Shown piece by piece: positions 1 through 11,675 of a DNA stretch of 64,000 nucleotides. A program made the position numbers and the translations under genes. The stretch comes from Vitrella brassicaformis. Taxonomy: Eukaryota; Sar; Vitrellaceae. The stretch's first letter is position 1; each line of letters opens with the position of its first letter. Below the pieces are notes generated by a model. The model ran no database searches and was not told where the DNA came from. It saw only the letters and a list, made by a program, of their open reading frames with translations. The stretch lies in NCBI GenBank assembly GCA_001179505.1, contig CDMY01000259.1, positions 82,090 through 146,089 of the forward strand, in the 5' to 3' direction.

Positions 1-125
1 CTGAAGGTCCCACACATGGGGGTAAGCGGGATGGGGCAGCAACGAGGGCAGAGAGAGTGTCAGCTCAGCCTCCCAGTCAGTCTCACTACACACAAGTGGA
101 GGGTGACGGCAATGGAATGCATCAC

Positions 126-1489
126 ATACCCTCATTGGTGTGTTGCTTCAGGAATGCGCCGAGGGCGGTATCGCCCACCTGACGGGAGTGGAGATGAGCG
201 ACCTGATTCAGGCGATGGGGCGGGCGTTCGGTCCGAAGCGCGGTGAGCAGAAGGGGACCAAGACGATGGACCTCGTCGACGCCATGGCCCGGCCCTCGAG
301 GGCGGCGGGTGAGGAGGGAAAGACAAGATCGCATGAGACTGTAAAATAGCCATGTGTGTTATGCGCCTCCCTCTTTTCGGCCCGACATTCCCAAGACCAA
401 CCCTGTCGTGGCGCTACTGAATAGGTACGTGAACACGAGACATAATAAGGCAGTCAATCCAAGTGTGTGTACGTCTCCCGCTCTTTGGTGCTTAGAGGCG
501 TAGATGCTCACCTGGCTTGCGTCTGTGCGCGCGCGCGTGTGTGTGTGTGTATCGTGCAGATTGCTGCAGGTCAACCCAGCGGATCGACTCAAGGCAGATC
601 AGGCCTTCTTGGACGACGCGTTCATCGCGGCCCGTGCTCACAAGGCAGGTCAGTCAATCAGCTTATGGGCAACACTGAACCACTCCCCACCGCAAGTGTC
701 TCTGTCTTTCTGTGGCTGCTGGTGCTTTCAACAGCTCAAGCTGCTGCTGCCGCTGCTGCCGCCCTCGCACCACAGCCACCAGTGCAGCCGCCTCCTGCAG
801 CCGCACCACAGCACCAGCCGCCTGCAGTCAAGAAGAAGAAGAAGGCCGCGCACGAGAAGGCCGCGCACAAGAAGGCCGCGCACAAGAAGGTCCCGCACAA
901 GCCCAATAAGGTGTTCAAGAAGAAGCCCACAGGAAGCAGCCACATCGGGAAGGGGCAGCCGTCGGTCCAGGGCAAGGGCAAGAACGAGGTGGTGGGAGGG
1001 AAGCAGACGAGAAAGGCCATCGCAAAGAAGACACTCGCAGGAGCCAGCCATGGCGGCGGGAAGGCGCAGCCATTGGTCAAGAGGAAGGCCGCCAAGGCCA
1101 AGGCAGGGGACACGAAGGAGGCTATCGCAGAGAAGAAAGCCACAGCCACGGTACGAAAGAAATAGGATGAATGGATGACAGGATGACAGAGCCACGACAA
1201 GGACCATGGCGAGCTCTGTGTGTGTGTGCGTCTGTGCAGGCTCCTGTTTGTGAGGTCAAGGGCAAGACGAAGGTGCAGGCCATGCGGGCCAAGGCCGGCG
1301 AGGGCTGCGGGTGAGAGACAGACAAGCTGCGGGTGGATTCCCATGTATGTTGTGCGTCTCCATCCTCTTTTTTCGTCAGAAGACAGACCTTTGAATCGCC
1401 GTCTACATTTTATATTTCGTTGGCTGTGTCTCACTTTGTCAACGGACCTCTTCAGCAGAAGGGAAGACTACTGCATCAGTGCGGCGTGA
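126..1489 (+). pseudogene. Partial duplicate of a protein kinase C-terminal region and lysine-rich tail
   Basis: From about 377 to 1310 this segment matches the 3' part of the kinase gene at 36520-37430, including intron positions. An exon end reading PVVALLNR is followed by an intron and an exon LLQVNPADRLKADQAF from about 563, which is the last helix of a kinase C-lobe. A long Ala/Pro/Lys exon follows, with tandem AAHKK units at about 840-900, then an exon with KVQAMRAKAG at about 1242-1310. Upstream of 377 the homology stops. An unrelated candidate exon at 152-245 (ECAEGGIAHLTGVEMSDL) precedes it. No kinase catalytic motifs are visible, so this is a tail without a kinase unless the rest lies left of the window. 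The reading can close at 1165 (TAG) or, after splicing at 1149, at 1489 (TGA). I favour a duplicated fragment, perhaps expressed as a basic protein. Confidence 0.5.
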
Positions 1490-1600
1490 GATTGCGGAGG
1501 GGCCGCAGCTGACGGCTGAGCAGATCGCACAAGATGGCGAGGGCGAGAGAGGAGAGGCGTAAAGAGGAGGAAGAGGCCAAGAGGAAACAGGTGGGATGGA
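1478..1600 (+). pseudogene. Fragment homologous to the coiled-coil exon of the 8.3-14.3 kb gene
   Basis: The sequence reads RREIAEGPQL followed by a charged stretch (REERRKEEEEAKRKQ) and then a gtgggatgg donor. The exon at 11149-11012 on the minus strand reads RREIAEGPQLEPEKLEALVR followed by a Glu/Arg/Lys coiled coil and the same gtgggatgg donor. In this copy the motif and the charged stretch lie in different frames: the first frame stops at the TAA near 1561. That suggests a decayed partial copy. It sits immediately downstream of the kinase-tail duplicate, so the 0-1.8 kb block joins pieces of two other genes in the window. Confidence 0.45.
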
Positions 1601-1632
1601 TGGATGGATGGGTGGGAAGGTTGACACGCACA

Positions 1633-1667
<35 letters not shown>

Positions 1668-1962
1668 GGAGGGAGAGAGAGAGAGACGAAACCAGGTACC
1701 AGCGAGATTTCTTTGGCCTCCCTGTCATCTTGCCGGTGTGTGCTGCCACCTAGCCGGTCGAGATGATCTCTTACTTGTCAACGCACCACAAAGACAGAGG
1801 TGAGGCGGGTGGGGGCAGACAGACGAGAACGGAGACATAATGCAGTTTATGCTCTGCTGTTTATTCAAAGGCACGTCAGCAGCGAGCCGCTCTCGTTCTC
1901 GGGACCGCTCGCCTCGCGCCGCACATCGGCGGGTGACCTTAGAGGGCAGGAGGGAGTTGAGC

Positions 1963-3592
1963 CATGAGCGACAGCGCCAGCGCCAGGAGGTGGTGGCTTA
2001 TTGGGGAGGAGGGGAGGAGAAGTTGCTGACGGACGAGGAGATCGATGCCATGATGCCGAGCGACGAGGAGACGGCGGCCATCGCCGAGCAGCGTCGGCGC
2101 GACAAGGAGAAGCTCAAACCCGAGGACATCGCTGCGGTGCGGAGGCTCATCGCCCTCCACCGCGACCCTCGGGCTACCGACGAGGAGGTCCTACGAGCCA
2201 AGCAGGAGATACCGAGGGAGGTAAGGAGGGATGAGGGACGATGGCAGAAGAGACGCAGAAGAAGAGGCTCAGCAATCATTGTGGCACTGCTGCGTATATT
2301 CCTTCCAGGTGTACCGCACCGTCTGCCATGGGCTGGAGCGCCACGAGATCGAAGACCTCACCAAGCTCCTGATCAGGAACTGCCGCCACGCCGCCTGTAA
2401 GTAGAGAGAGATGGAGAAGGAATGGATGACATGACATTCGACGACATACTTTCCCTTCTTCCCTTTGTCTGTCTTCTCCAGCCGTCATCGCCGCTGAGCG
2501 AGGCGTCCCTCCGGCCAGTTTGTTTCCGCCCCCCCTTCTCCCCCTTCTCGCCACACAATCCCACCCATCGCCACCACCCCCTCCCTCTCCCCCTCCTGCC
2601 CACGGTCCCACCTGCACCGTCGCCCCTCACCGCCACCCACCGACTGAGAAGATCGAGGTGCTGCCCGCCCCTGCGGGCTACTACCGAGTGAAGGTCTCGG
2701 CGGCGGTGTGGGGGGAGGGCGAGAGTGGGGTCACCGGCTGCATCGCCAGCACCGTCGCCCAGCGACCGTGTCAAGCGTGAGGCCAAGAGCGAGCAGCAGC
2801 AGCAGCAGCAGCAGCCGAAGCGCTGCTGCTAAGGAGAAGCAGCACTGCGGCGGTGCCATCGTCTGTCTGCGCACGACGCCGGTCGCCATGCTGGCAACGC
2901 TGCGGCTGGTGCGGGTGGTGGTTGTGCCGGTGGTGGGCCTGAGCGGGAGGCCATCGAGGCCGCCGTGAGCTGCACCCAGCACAAGGCGCTGTGGGCGAGT
3001 TTGGTGAGCTGCTGGTGACCCCGACTCTCTTCCCGCTCGACGACTGCGACCTCTACACAGAAGAGGAAATCGCTATGTGGCTGGCTATGAAACAGCGTTG
3101 CCGACGCTGATGCAGCAGTCTCCCGGCTGATCGTCTTGTCGGCAGCGAAAAGAGGGGGTCGTCAGACAATGGAGACGCCACGATTGGTGCGGGTGAGGCG
3201 CTGATGGGTTTGCCGGAGGCTGCGAGGGAGGGGGAGAGGCTGGAGGGCAAACACTCGCTGACCACGGCTGCAATGTCTGTGTCTGTGTCTGTCGTTCTTT
3301 TCTGTCTGCAGTCGCGGCGGGTTCGACGCCTCCCCCACTCCCTCCCCCTGTCCCGATGCCCGTCTACTTCGGCCGCCCGCCATACATCCCCCCTCCCTAC
3401 CGCCGCCCCCCCGCCGCCATGCCCCTGGTCAAGCCGGACAAGTGCTGCCTGGTGGAGGGGTGGGAGCGCCTGTGTGAGTGTGTGCATGATGGGGTCGTGT
3501 ATGTGTGTGGGAAGGTCCGGGACTTTGTCGTGTGGGTGTGGGAGGGCTGTGTGTGGGTGGCGACATGTGGGGGGGCCTGCTGCGTGTACTAA
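1963..3592 (+). CDS. Unrecognised family, copy 1 (acidic helical N-terminus, Pro-rich middle, Trp/Cys-rich end)
   Basis: I do not recognise this family. Exon 1 (to 2220) encodes an acidic helical segment with LLTDEEIDAMMPSDEE and AAVRRLIALHRDPRATDEEV. Exon 2 (2309-2396) encodes VYRTVCHGLERHEIEDL. Exon 3 starts at 2482 (IAAERGVPPASLFPPP) and runs into a proline-rich stretch that is open to 2780. A further exon from 3312 carries a Tyr/Pro-rich part and a Trp/Cys-rich end (FVVWVWEGCVWVATCGGACC), stopping at 3592. Splice sites match copies 2 and 3. The ATG used in copy 2 is present at 1963, but an 8 bp length difference near 2010 puts the conserved helix out of frame with it. Either a different start is used (an open frame begins at 1840) or this copy is broken. 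How exon 3 joins the 3312 exon is unclear; a candidate exon ending CDLYTEEEIAMWLAMKQRCRR lies at about 3000-3109. Confidence 0.5.
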
Positions 3593-4071
3593 GTAGTTTG
3601 TTGCATCAAACGTGGGGGCTGCAGTGTGCGTGCGAGGTGCTGGTTTCTTTTTTGAGCGCGTTGTCTGACCGTCACCACACCACGTCCGTCTGTCCGTCCG
3701 TCCGTCCGTCCGTCTGTCCGTGTCTTCTGTGTGTTTTCACGTGCCGTCTGTGCTGTGGTCTGCTGTGGTCTGCTGTGTTGTGTTGTGTTCTGTTGGGCCT
3801 CTGCAATTTGCTGACATTTGCTGCTCTTGCTTAGCACTTGTGCTGTTCATTTGCTTATTTGCTGCCTGAGTGACGTTCTTGGGTGTGGAGGGCAGGAGGG
3901 AGGGAGGGATTGAGGGAGGGAGGGAGGGGACTGGGAACTCATGAGGAGGGCGGACGGGCGTTCCTTGTGGGGTAAGTCAGAGGCACGACACACACACACA
4001 CACACACACAGAGAGAGAGGGAGAGAGAGATGGCACCTCCAACTTCTGGCGTGTTGTGTTGGTGCAGCGTC

Positions 4072-4233
4072 AGCTATGTGCACGGTCGCAATGGCGCCAC
4101 GCGAGCATTCCCTGTGGGCTTCTCGCGTGCAGACGTCCAAGTCGAGGGCAACGACTCCACTGCGGCGGCCATGGAGGCCATCAAGCTGCGCAACCAGCAT
4201 GCCAAGAAGCTCGGCCTTCCCCTCTTCGACTGA
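4072..4233 (+). CDS. Candidate terminal exon, unknown protein
   Basis: After a (CA)n/(GA)n intron-like stretch and a gtgcag acceptor near 4066, one frame reads SVSYVHGRNGATRAF and ends in IKLRNQHAKKLGLPLFD with a TGA at 4231-4233. Codon use and the clean ending look coding, but no upstream exon can be joined with confidence and I recognise no domain. It may be the last exon of a small gene or a relic. Confidence 0.25.
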   Translation, partial: SYVHGRNGATRAFPVGFSRADVQVEGNDSTAAAMEAIKLRNQHAKKLGLPLFD

Positions 4234-4241
4234 AGTATATG

Positions 4242-6656
4242 CGTCGGTGCGGCTGCCGGCTCACGGCAAGAATGTGTTTCTGCTGGGTAAGGTGCGAGTG
4301 CACTGGCGGTGGATCGTGCTGCCGGCCTACGGGTACATCACGGAGGCGGCTCATGTGGACTACTACGACAACGTGGAGTCGCGGCTGGTGTCAGTCAGTC
4401 AGTCTACCGCACACCGGCACTGCCGCCCGAGCCACAAGTGAATGTGGAGGTCTATAGTGTTGTGGTCAACTTCTCGCCGAAGCTTCAGGTGAGTCGGGGA
4501 ACAGACAGGCAAATATTCCGATCATGCATCTGCCTGCGTGTAGTGTGGCTGCTCTTCTGCGTCGTTTGTCAGATCCACCGACACGTCAGAGTTTGTGTTC
4601 TCTCTAAAGAGAGCGCGGCGTCGATGACGATCAGCGTCCCCGAGCCGGTCATGGGCCTCTCCCACACCCCTGCCACCGACTGGGTCCTCTCACACCCGCC
4701 TGTGCTCCTGTCCAGCCGCATCGCTCTCACCATCACCTTACCGAGGCCGCGGAGGGCCAATAAATCGGCGGCCACCTGACGCGCCCCCGCTACACCCCTG
4801 CGCCATCTGTGTGTATCGTCACTCACGAAGGGCGAGATTGGGAAGACACTCACCGTGGAGACACTCGTCTGCTGCACCGAGGTGCGTATGCGTGTGTGGA
4901 TAGATGGGAAGCACTGGGAAGCAGGATGCCTGAGTGCGTGTCTGTGGTGGTGTTGTGGTGTGTTCAGGTGACGGACACGGTGTGTTATATGAGCCACCTT
5001 GTGCGAGACGCGCCGACACATGAGCGACTTAACCCCTTCCTAAACCGAGACGCCAAGACGCCCGACGAAAAGTGAGCAGATCAAGCGGACACAATCAAGA
5101 CCCCCAGACGGCCATCTCTCCCTCCCTCTGTCCATCAGGCTGAGGGCTGCAACGGCATCAGCCGTCAGTGCCGTGGAGCTGCGTATCGTCAGTATCTTGC
5201 TCGTCGCCATTCGCTGCATGCAAGACAGCCCTCCCCGCACCCAACCAACGCCAGGCCCCAACTCACCACATCCCTCCTGCTTAGCCCCGATTCGCCCACC
5301 CACGCCACGGCCATGGTGACACAGCTCTCCAAGGACGACAGCTGGATCGATGAGGGGCTGAGAGACCGCCATGGTGGTCGGGATGATTGGCCGTGCGAGT
5401 CGAGCGTCTCCCTCAGCAGGAGGGTGCCCTTGCTGGGGCCGGGCACGGAGTCAGTGGGATCACCACATGTCGAATGCCCTGGTGTCGCGGATACAGCGGC
5501 TGGCGGCCCATCCAGGGGCACCAACACGACAGGCTCCCGCTGCCGAGATTCGACTCAGCACAGCGGCTGATGTTCGCCCGTCAGCACGCGAGGCGCCACC
5601 TGCCGACCTTTGACTATGGGGATCGAACAGCGGGCGTCCCGTGGCCACGGGCAACGGCCTCTACGGCGTTTCTGATCGCAGCCCTTCTCCCATCTCGCAA
5701 ACCCACCATATCTCGACAGACGTCACGGCAGCCCTCGCAGCTGGAAAGAGTGGGGAGCGAATGCGCCATGGCCGTCATTGGGCGGGTCTGCCAGATGCTG
5801 CCCGCCCCGGAGGTGCGGGCGCCTAACGCACCACTCCCTGGCTGCGTTCGATGCCGCGTCGTTTGTCAGCTACCGGGCGGCATCCGCCTGAGTGCTGGCT
5901 GGTTTAAGAGAGATGGAGGCTCTTGAGATGCTCATTCCGGCGTTACAGCTGTTCGCTCTGCTGGACGCGTGTTTGCCGCCGCCAACGAGAGAGGACGAGA
6001 CCCCCACGCCGCACAGAGAGACCGGCGGCCTGCCCCACGTGGCCATACTGTCAACCCGTCTGGGCAACGGCATCGTGCTCGCAGCTGGGGCGTCCGTCGG
6101 CTCTCATTAGGGCTACTCCCACCCCCTCGTCAGCATCCCAGAGATCGCTGGAGGTGCGTCTCGACAACGTGCCTCGAGAATACCACCATGACGACTCAGG
6201 CATCTTCCCCAGCCCGCCAAGCTTTTCCTGGAGGTCTTCTTGCGCACACTGTTGCGGGGCGACACAGCCACGAGCACCAGCCCGCCGCCCCGCCGGCTGG
6301 GGACGGCCGAGCCGCCCACACTCGAGCGGCGGCACTCTCAGAGACGCAGGAGCGAGACCCTGCAGCCCCCTACCTTTGCCCTGGTGAAGCCGGCCCAGTG
6401 CCTGACCATCAATGTGTCTTCCGAGCACCTGCACCTCATTCTGCAGCTCCCAAGCACTCCCCAGATGGACAGTGCGCATACGACGAGGGGCATTGCCCGG
6501 CAGCTCTCGTCGGTATGGCTGACCAAGGCAACTGCGGGTAAAGGGGGATGGCGCGGAGAGATGGCAGCTGTGTTTGGTTGCGAGGAGGGGGGGCAGCGGC
6601 CTGGCGAAATCCGTCCCGAGGTCGCGGCAGCTGTCGCGGAGCCACGCGAAAGATAG
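4242..6656 (+). other. Block of weak candidate exons with shifting frames
   Basis: Several coding-looking stretches lie on the + strand without a consistent frame. They are: VYASVRLPAHGKNVFLLGKV at about 4243, then VNVEVYSVVVNFSPKLQ ending at a donor at 4489; SMTISVPEPVMGLSHTPATD to a stop at 4779; VTDTVCYMSHLVRDAP from an acceptor at about 4970; TQLSKDDSWIDEGL at about 5320; SLEVRLDNVPREYHHDDSG at about 6149; and PPTFALVKPAQCLTINVSS to a stop at 6656. No family is recognisable. The block may be one decayed gene or several small lineage-specific ones. Transcript evidence would decide; from sequence I can only say it is not simple repeat. Confidence 0.2.
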
Positions 6657-7159
6657 GGGTACACGAATTGGCGTCCATGTGCAGGTGAGTAAGCGGGGGC
6701 ACCAGGGACGAAATACAGACAGACAGACAGACAGACCACACTCCATGTATACTGTTTGTCATTGTCAGGCGGTTGGGTGTCACGTCAAGTTCGCCGCGTG
6801 GGTACTCGTTGAGACTCGGGGGGCCAAGGCATGCCGCACCCACTGCACTCTTCCTGAGGGTGAGTCAGACGCACAGACGAGATGGGTGGCTGTGCTGCAT
6901 GGTGGGTATGTGGCGTCTGTGTGAATCGTCAGGAGTGCCGGCGATGGGCACCGCTGGCCCTCTCATATTCAACCCGATCAGTGCGTCAACATCGACCTCT
7001 CCCCCTACTCCCTCCGCACACCCACGCCCCCATCCCTCCACTCACCGCCAAACCGGCCCCGGCAGAGGGCGACCCCTGTGTGTGTACGGTGCCCATTCAG
7101 TCAGCTGTATGTCCTTCGCGAGACTGCCTGAGGGGGTGGGCGTGATGACATATGAGTGA

Positions 7160-8348
7160 ATGGCATCATGTGATGGTTGTTTGTGACGGCTGTCTGTCTG
7201 TCTGTCTGGCGTTGGCAATGCACTGAATGGTCCGGACATGTGTGTCTTCTTTTCGTTCTCCCTTCTGTTGGCCGCGCTGCCTAGCTCAGCCCACGGTGCT
7301 AGCGTCGACGTGTGAGTGCCCCTGAGACGGGTGTGAGTTGTTGATGCTTGGCTGTGGGCGACACAGCGCGGCCCTTTTGCTTGTCGGACATGTGCGGCCC
7401 CCACACGTGTGTGTGTATGCATTGCATCCATCGTCGTGTGCTGACTAACTTGAGATCTCCACGAGTGAATCTCTCTGACTTAATCCATTTGTGCCTTCCT
7501 GACGCCTCCTTGCAGTGCCATTGGCTCAGTGTATGTATACTCTGTGTGTGTATTACCTGATTGCACGACTAGAGAGCTGTTTTGTTAGCCATCTGACTGA
7601 CGTACCACTTGATCTGCCGGCCTTCGCAAGGCGGCCGGGGACCTCTTTACCTGACAGACAGACAGACAGGGCGATTCCTTGACTTAGAACAGCCGCCGGA
7701 CCGGTAGCCATCGTACCCTGAGATTCGCTGTGGATTGTCGCGATGCCTCTCAAAAGACCTCAACCAGCACTGGCCGCCGGCTTTGCGCTGTCCCTCAGAT
7801 TAAAATTGTCCAAGACCAACACCAACACAATAGTGAACCAACACAGAGAGAGCAGCCATAATGATTGCAAAACGGCAAGGCGCCAGCGAAGCGCCAGTGC
7901 GAAGCCCCATGGCAGCACGTCTGAGGTGCTCCTTTCGTACTTTGCCTCTCCCGCAAAGGACAGGCGCCGCCACAGCGGCCAACCCACACAGGCGCCTGGG
8001 TGCTGAGGATGGTGCTGGTATGTTTGTCCGTGATTGAGGGTTGGCTGATTGACCCTGTTCATTTCGTGAGAGACCGACAGACTCTGCCTGCCGCTATGAG
8101 TAAAGTATTTTCACACCTACACAACCTGGCCATGAGTCGCTCATCTGCTTTCAGGGCCTCCGTGGGGCCGCCCACGGGTGGTGTGCCATGACACGGGCAG
8201 ACTGTGGGCAGCAATCATTCAGCGTCTCGTGTGTCTATGAGCAGGCCAAGTCAACAGAGCAAGACGTCTGGCAAAATTGAAAGAACGGCACAAATGGGAA
8301 TCATCACACAGCTACACAGCAGGCTACGTCACACACTCAATTAATTAC
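7160..8348. other. Intergenic, no gene seen
   Basis: This stretch holds short (TCTG)n/(CAGA)n tracts near 7190 and 7660 and no frame with splice sites or a recognisable motif. It precedes the stop codon of the minus-strand gene ending at 8349. Confidence 0.5.
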
Positions 8349-11300
8349 CTAGCCTCCCTGGCTCCCTCCCACTGGTGCCCCTCCCACTCCCCCTCCCCCC
8401 GGCTGTCCTCCTCCTTGTCCACCACGGCCATCCCCACCACCACGACCCATCCCGCCGCCACGTCCCGCAGCCGCAGAGGGCGGACCACTCGGAGAGGAGC
8501 CCAACGACGCGAAGGGTGGTACACTGGACGGGTGCACGGAGAGCGCTGCAGGGCGAGGGCCAGGGAGGGGATATAGTCGGCTGAGCGAGCGAGCAGCGGG
8601 TCGGTGTATGGTGAGCGTCGGGCGCACGTTGGGCATGGCGGGCTGGGGAGTCCGCACGACGGAAGCTGGTGCTGACGAGGGGCCGGAAAACACCCCACCA
8701 CCACCATGGCCAGCAGAGAAGTGCAAGAATGCCACACAGACAGGACGCCACAGCTATGTCGAGTTGTACGCCAGCAGGCTCATGCATACCTGGACGGATT
8801 GTATGTTGCGGAGCGTCCGGGTCGGCAGAACCATCTCCCGGTGGAAGGCCCCCTGAGGGTCCCCAATGGCGACTGACAGCATGCAAAACAGACCAATGAC
8901 TCATTCACACATCGATTGCAACGGTGTCCGGTCAGCGAACCTTGGGGTGCAGCTGTCATGGTCTGATCGGTCGTCCATCGGTCGAAGTCCAGCCACAGGT
9001 CGGTCCGGCTCGGCCGACCCACAAACTCACGGGCACGTCCAGTCCCTGTGCACAGAGAAAGGGCTGAGACGATTGGTGCGGCGCCAGCCCGCATTACTCA
9101 CCTCCTGCAGCCTCAGACGAAGTGAGTATCTGACGCGACGAGTGCACCACACGGCCTGTTGACGCACATCCAGACAGACAGACAGGCAAATCGTGTGTGT
9201 GTGTGTGTGTGGTGTTGCGTGGTGGTGGCGGTGTGTGTACCTGAGTGGTCGACGGTCGCCACAGCATCCACACGACCACCTGTGCAGTGAATCCATCCAT
9301 ACACACGCCCCAGTCAGTGGATTGAGCGTGGTTGTGCCGCCGTCGTTCTCTCTCACCTGCACGGGCAGAACTCGCAGCACCGACAGCAGCAGCAGCAGCC
9401 GATGTGTCGTCACCGACAACAGCACCATTTGACGCACAGACAAGGACCACACACACACCATCGGTGGATGGATGGATGGATGTGAGTGTCGCTTCCTCTG
9501 ATTCTGCATATACCAGCATGCGATCGTGGAGCACCAGCTGCTCGGGATACGGGGGCGCCGGACATGGCTCGATGGGTGCGGGCAGACGGCACCAACAGAC
9601 TGGGCACAGACGAATAGGCGGGAGGAGATGCCTGTAAGTCATGAGAAAGCGACACACAGAGCCCATCCATTGTGTTGCATGTGGGCAGACTCACGCAAGC
9701 TCGTCAGGGCATACCTGAAACGACTGAATCGTCTGTAACATGTTGGCTGCACTCGGTGTCATCGGGCCGGCGACAGTGCGGGTGTAGACGCCCTCGGGGT
9801 CCAATGCACGAACTGGCAGAAAGCAAAAGCAAACAATTGTGACACTCGATATCGGCCCGCTGCCCACATCAACGAACCTTGATGCGCCACCGTAAGGATT
9901 TCCTGCATCTGCAAGCCGGCGACGAGGATGAGGGTGTTGAGTTGGGCCTGCAGGGAGGCGAGATTGCCGCCACCGCCACCCGCCATACCCCCTGTTTGCG
10001 AAGGAGAGAGAGGGGGGAGGGACGTATAAGTGGCTGGCTGACGATTTCTCGTTGGCTGTCTGTGTGTGTACCTGAAGCCGCGCTGCCCCCAGCAATGAGA
10101 TGCTCATGCGATGGATCGACAACAGAACCTGACAGAGAGACAGACACGACACACATGGACACGTAGGTGGATGGATGGGTTGCTTACTGCGATGGTCACG
10201 ATCTGTGTGAGCCGCAATGAGTGCCTGGTCATCCGATGGGGCACGACCATCACCTGACACACACCAACACACACTTAGGCAAGACCACACCGTTTTCCAC
10301 CCCCTCTCCCATCATCCATCCATCCATACCTTGCTGCGCTGTAGTAGGTGCGATGGCTACGTCAGAGCCCGCAGATGGCTCGGCCAGCGCCGCCGTCTCA
10401 CCGCCCCCGCCTCCAAACACACACACATCGAATGTCGGGTGTGCTCTCCCCTGTGTTGACGAACGACCTACGTGTCTGTGAGGTCTGCAGTGGCATGCAC
10501 AGTCGCTCGTCCACCGCATCATTGCCGTCAGCTGACACACAGACAGGGCAGAAAGGAACGTCGTGGTGCCCTTCTGTGCCTTGTGTGTGATAATGTTCGG
10601 TTCGCCCACTCCAGGGCTGAAGTGGGCGAAGCGAACGACCCAGCGGCACCCGTCCTGATGCGAAACGACATACATCAGACAGACACGTCAGTGCACACAC
10701 CATCCTCAGTCAGCACTATCCGCTCACCGCTGCTTCTGGAAGGCGGGCCGGGGGCCTCTGACGGGCGAACGTCGTCTCGCATCAAACCTGCAGCACACAC
10801 AACACACATGTGTGTGTCTATCAGCATGCCTGTGTTCTGAGCATCTCACTCGGCACACTGGAAGACGATGCTGCCGCTGCTGCCGCTGCACTTGCACTCG
10901 CACTCGCCTGCACACACACAGTCCCACACACAGAGATGCACACAGACGGCATGCCGCCAATCGACGCATCGAAGTTCCCATCCTCCCGTCCGTCCAGCCA
11001 TCCCATCCCACCTGTCTGGCGTTGGCCTCTTCCTCCATCCGCTGGCGCGCCTCCTCTTGACGCCTCTTCTGCTCCTCCTCGACTTCCCTGACCAGGGCTT
11101 CGAGCTTTTCGGGCTCCAGCTGGGGGCCCTCCGCAATCTCACGCCGCATCTGACACCACACACACACACACACACGGACACATGTCAATACATGGACCCC
11201 TCCGCTCCCACACCCACACCCACCCACCCACCCACTTACCGACTCTGGGGTTGGGAAGAACTCGTCATCGGCGGCCACGTAGCCCCTTTGTCGCTGCTGT

Positions 11301-11638
11301 ATGCTGGCCAAGTAGGTGGCCATGCGCGTGTGGTGGATGTACAGGTCGTGCAGGAGGGCGTCCAGGTCTGGGTCGGGTTCGACGTGTCTGGTGTGGGCGA
11401 AGAGCCGCACGAGGGTGGGGAGGATGTCGGCGAGGCGGTCGCGCTGGACGGCCGTGTGGGTGACAGCGTGCAGATCCAGCTCGTGTGGGCGGATGGGCAG
11501 CCCTCGCGCATAAGTCAGCAGCCCGGTCAAGTCAGCGATCTGACAACGGAAGGATAGGACAGGACAGGAAAGGTAAGGCCACCCATACACACACCTGTCT
11601 GATCGATCCCCAACCCTCCTCTCTCTCTCCCTCCCTCC

Positions 11639-11675
<37 letters not shown>

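Noticed and set aside
467-1165. Single 232-codon ORF as one exon
   Set aside because: It runs through an intron conserved with the 36.6 kb paralogue; only the parts after the splice acceptors look coding.
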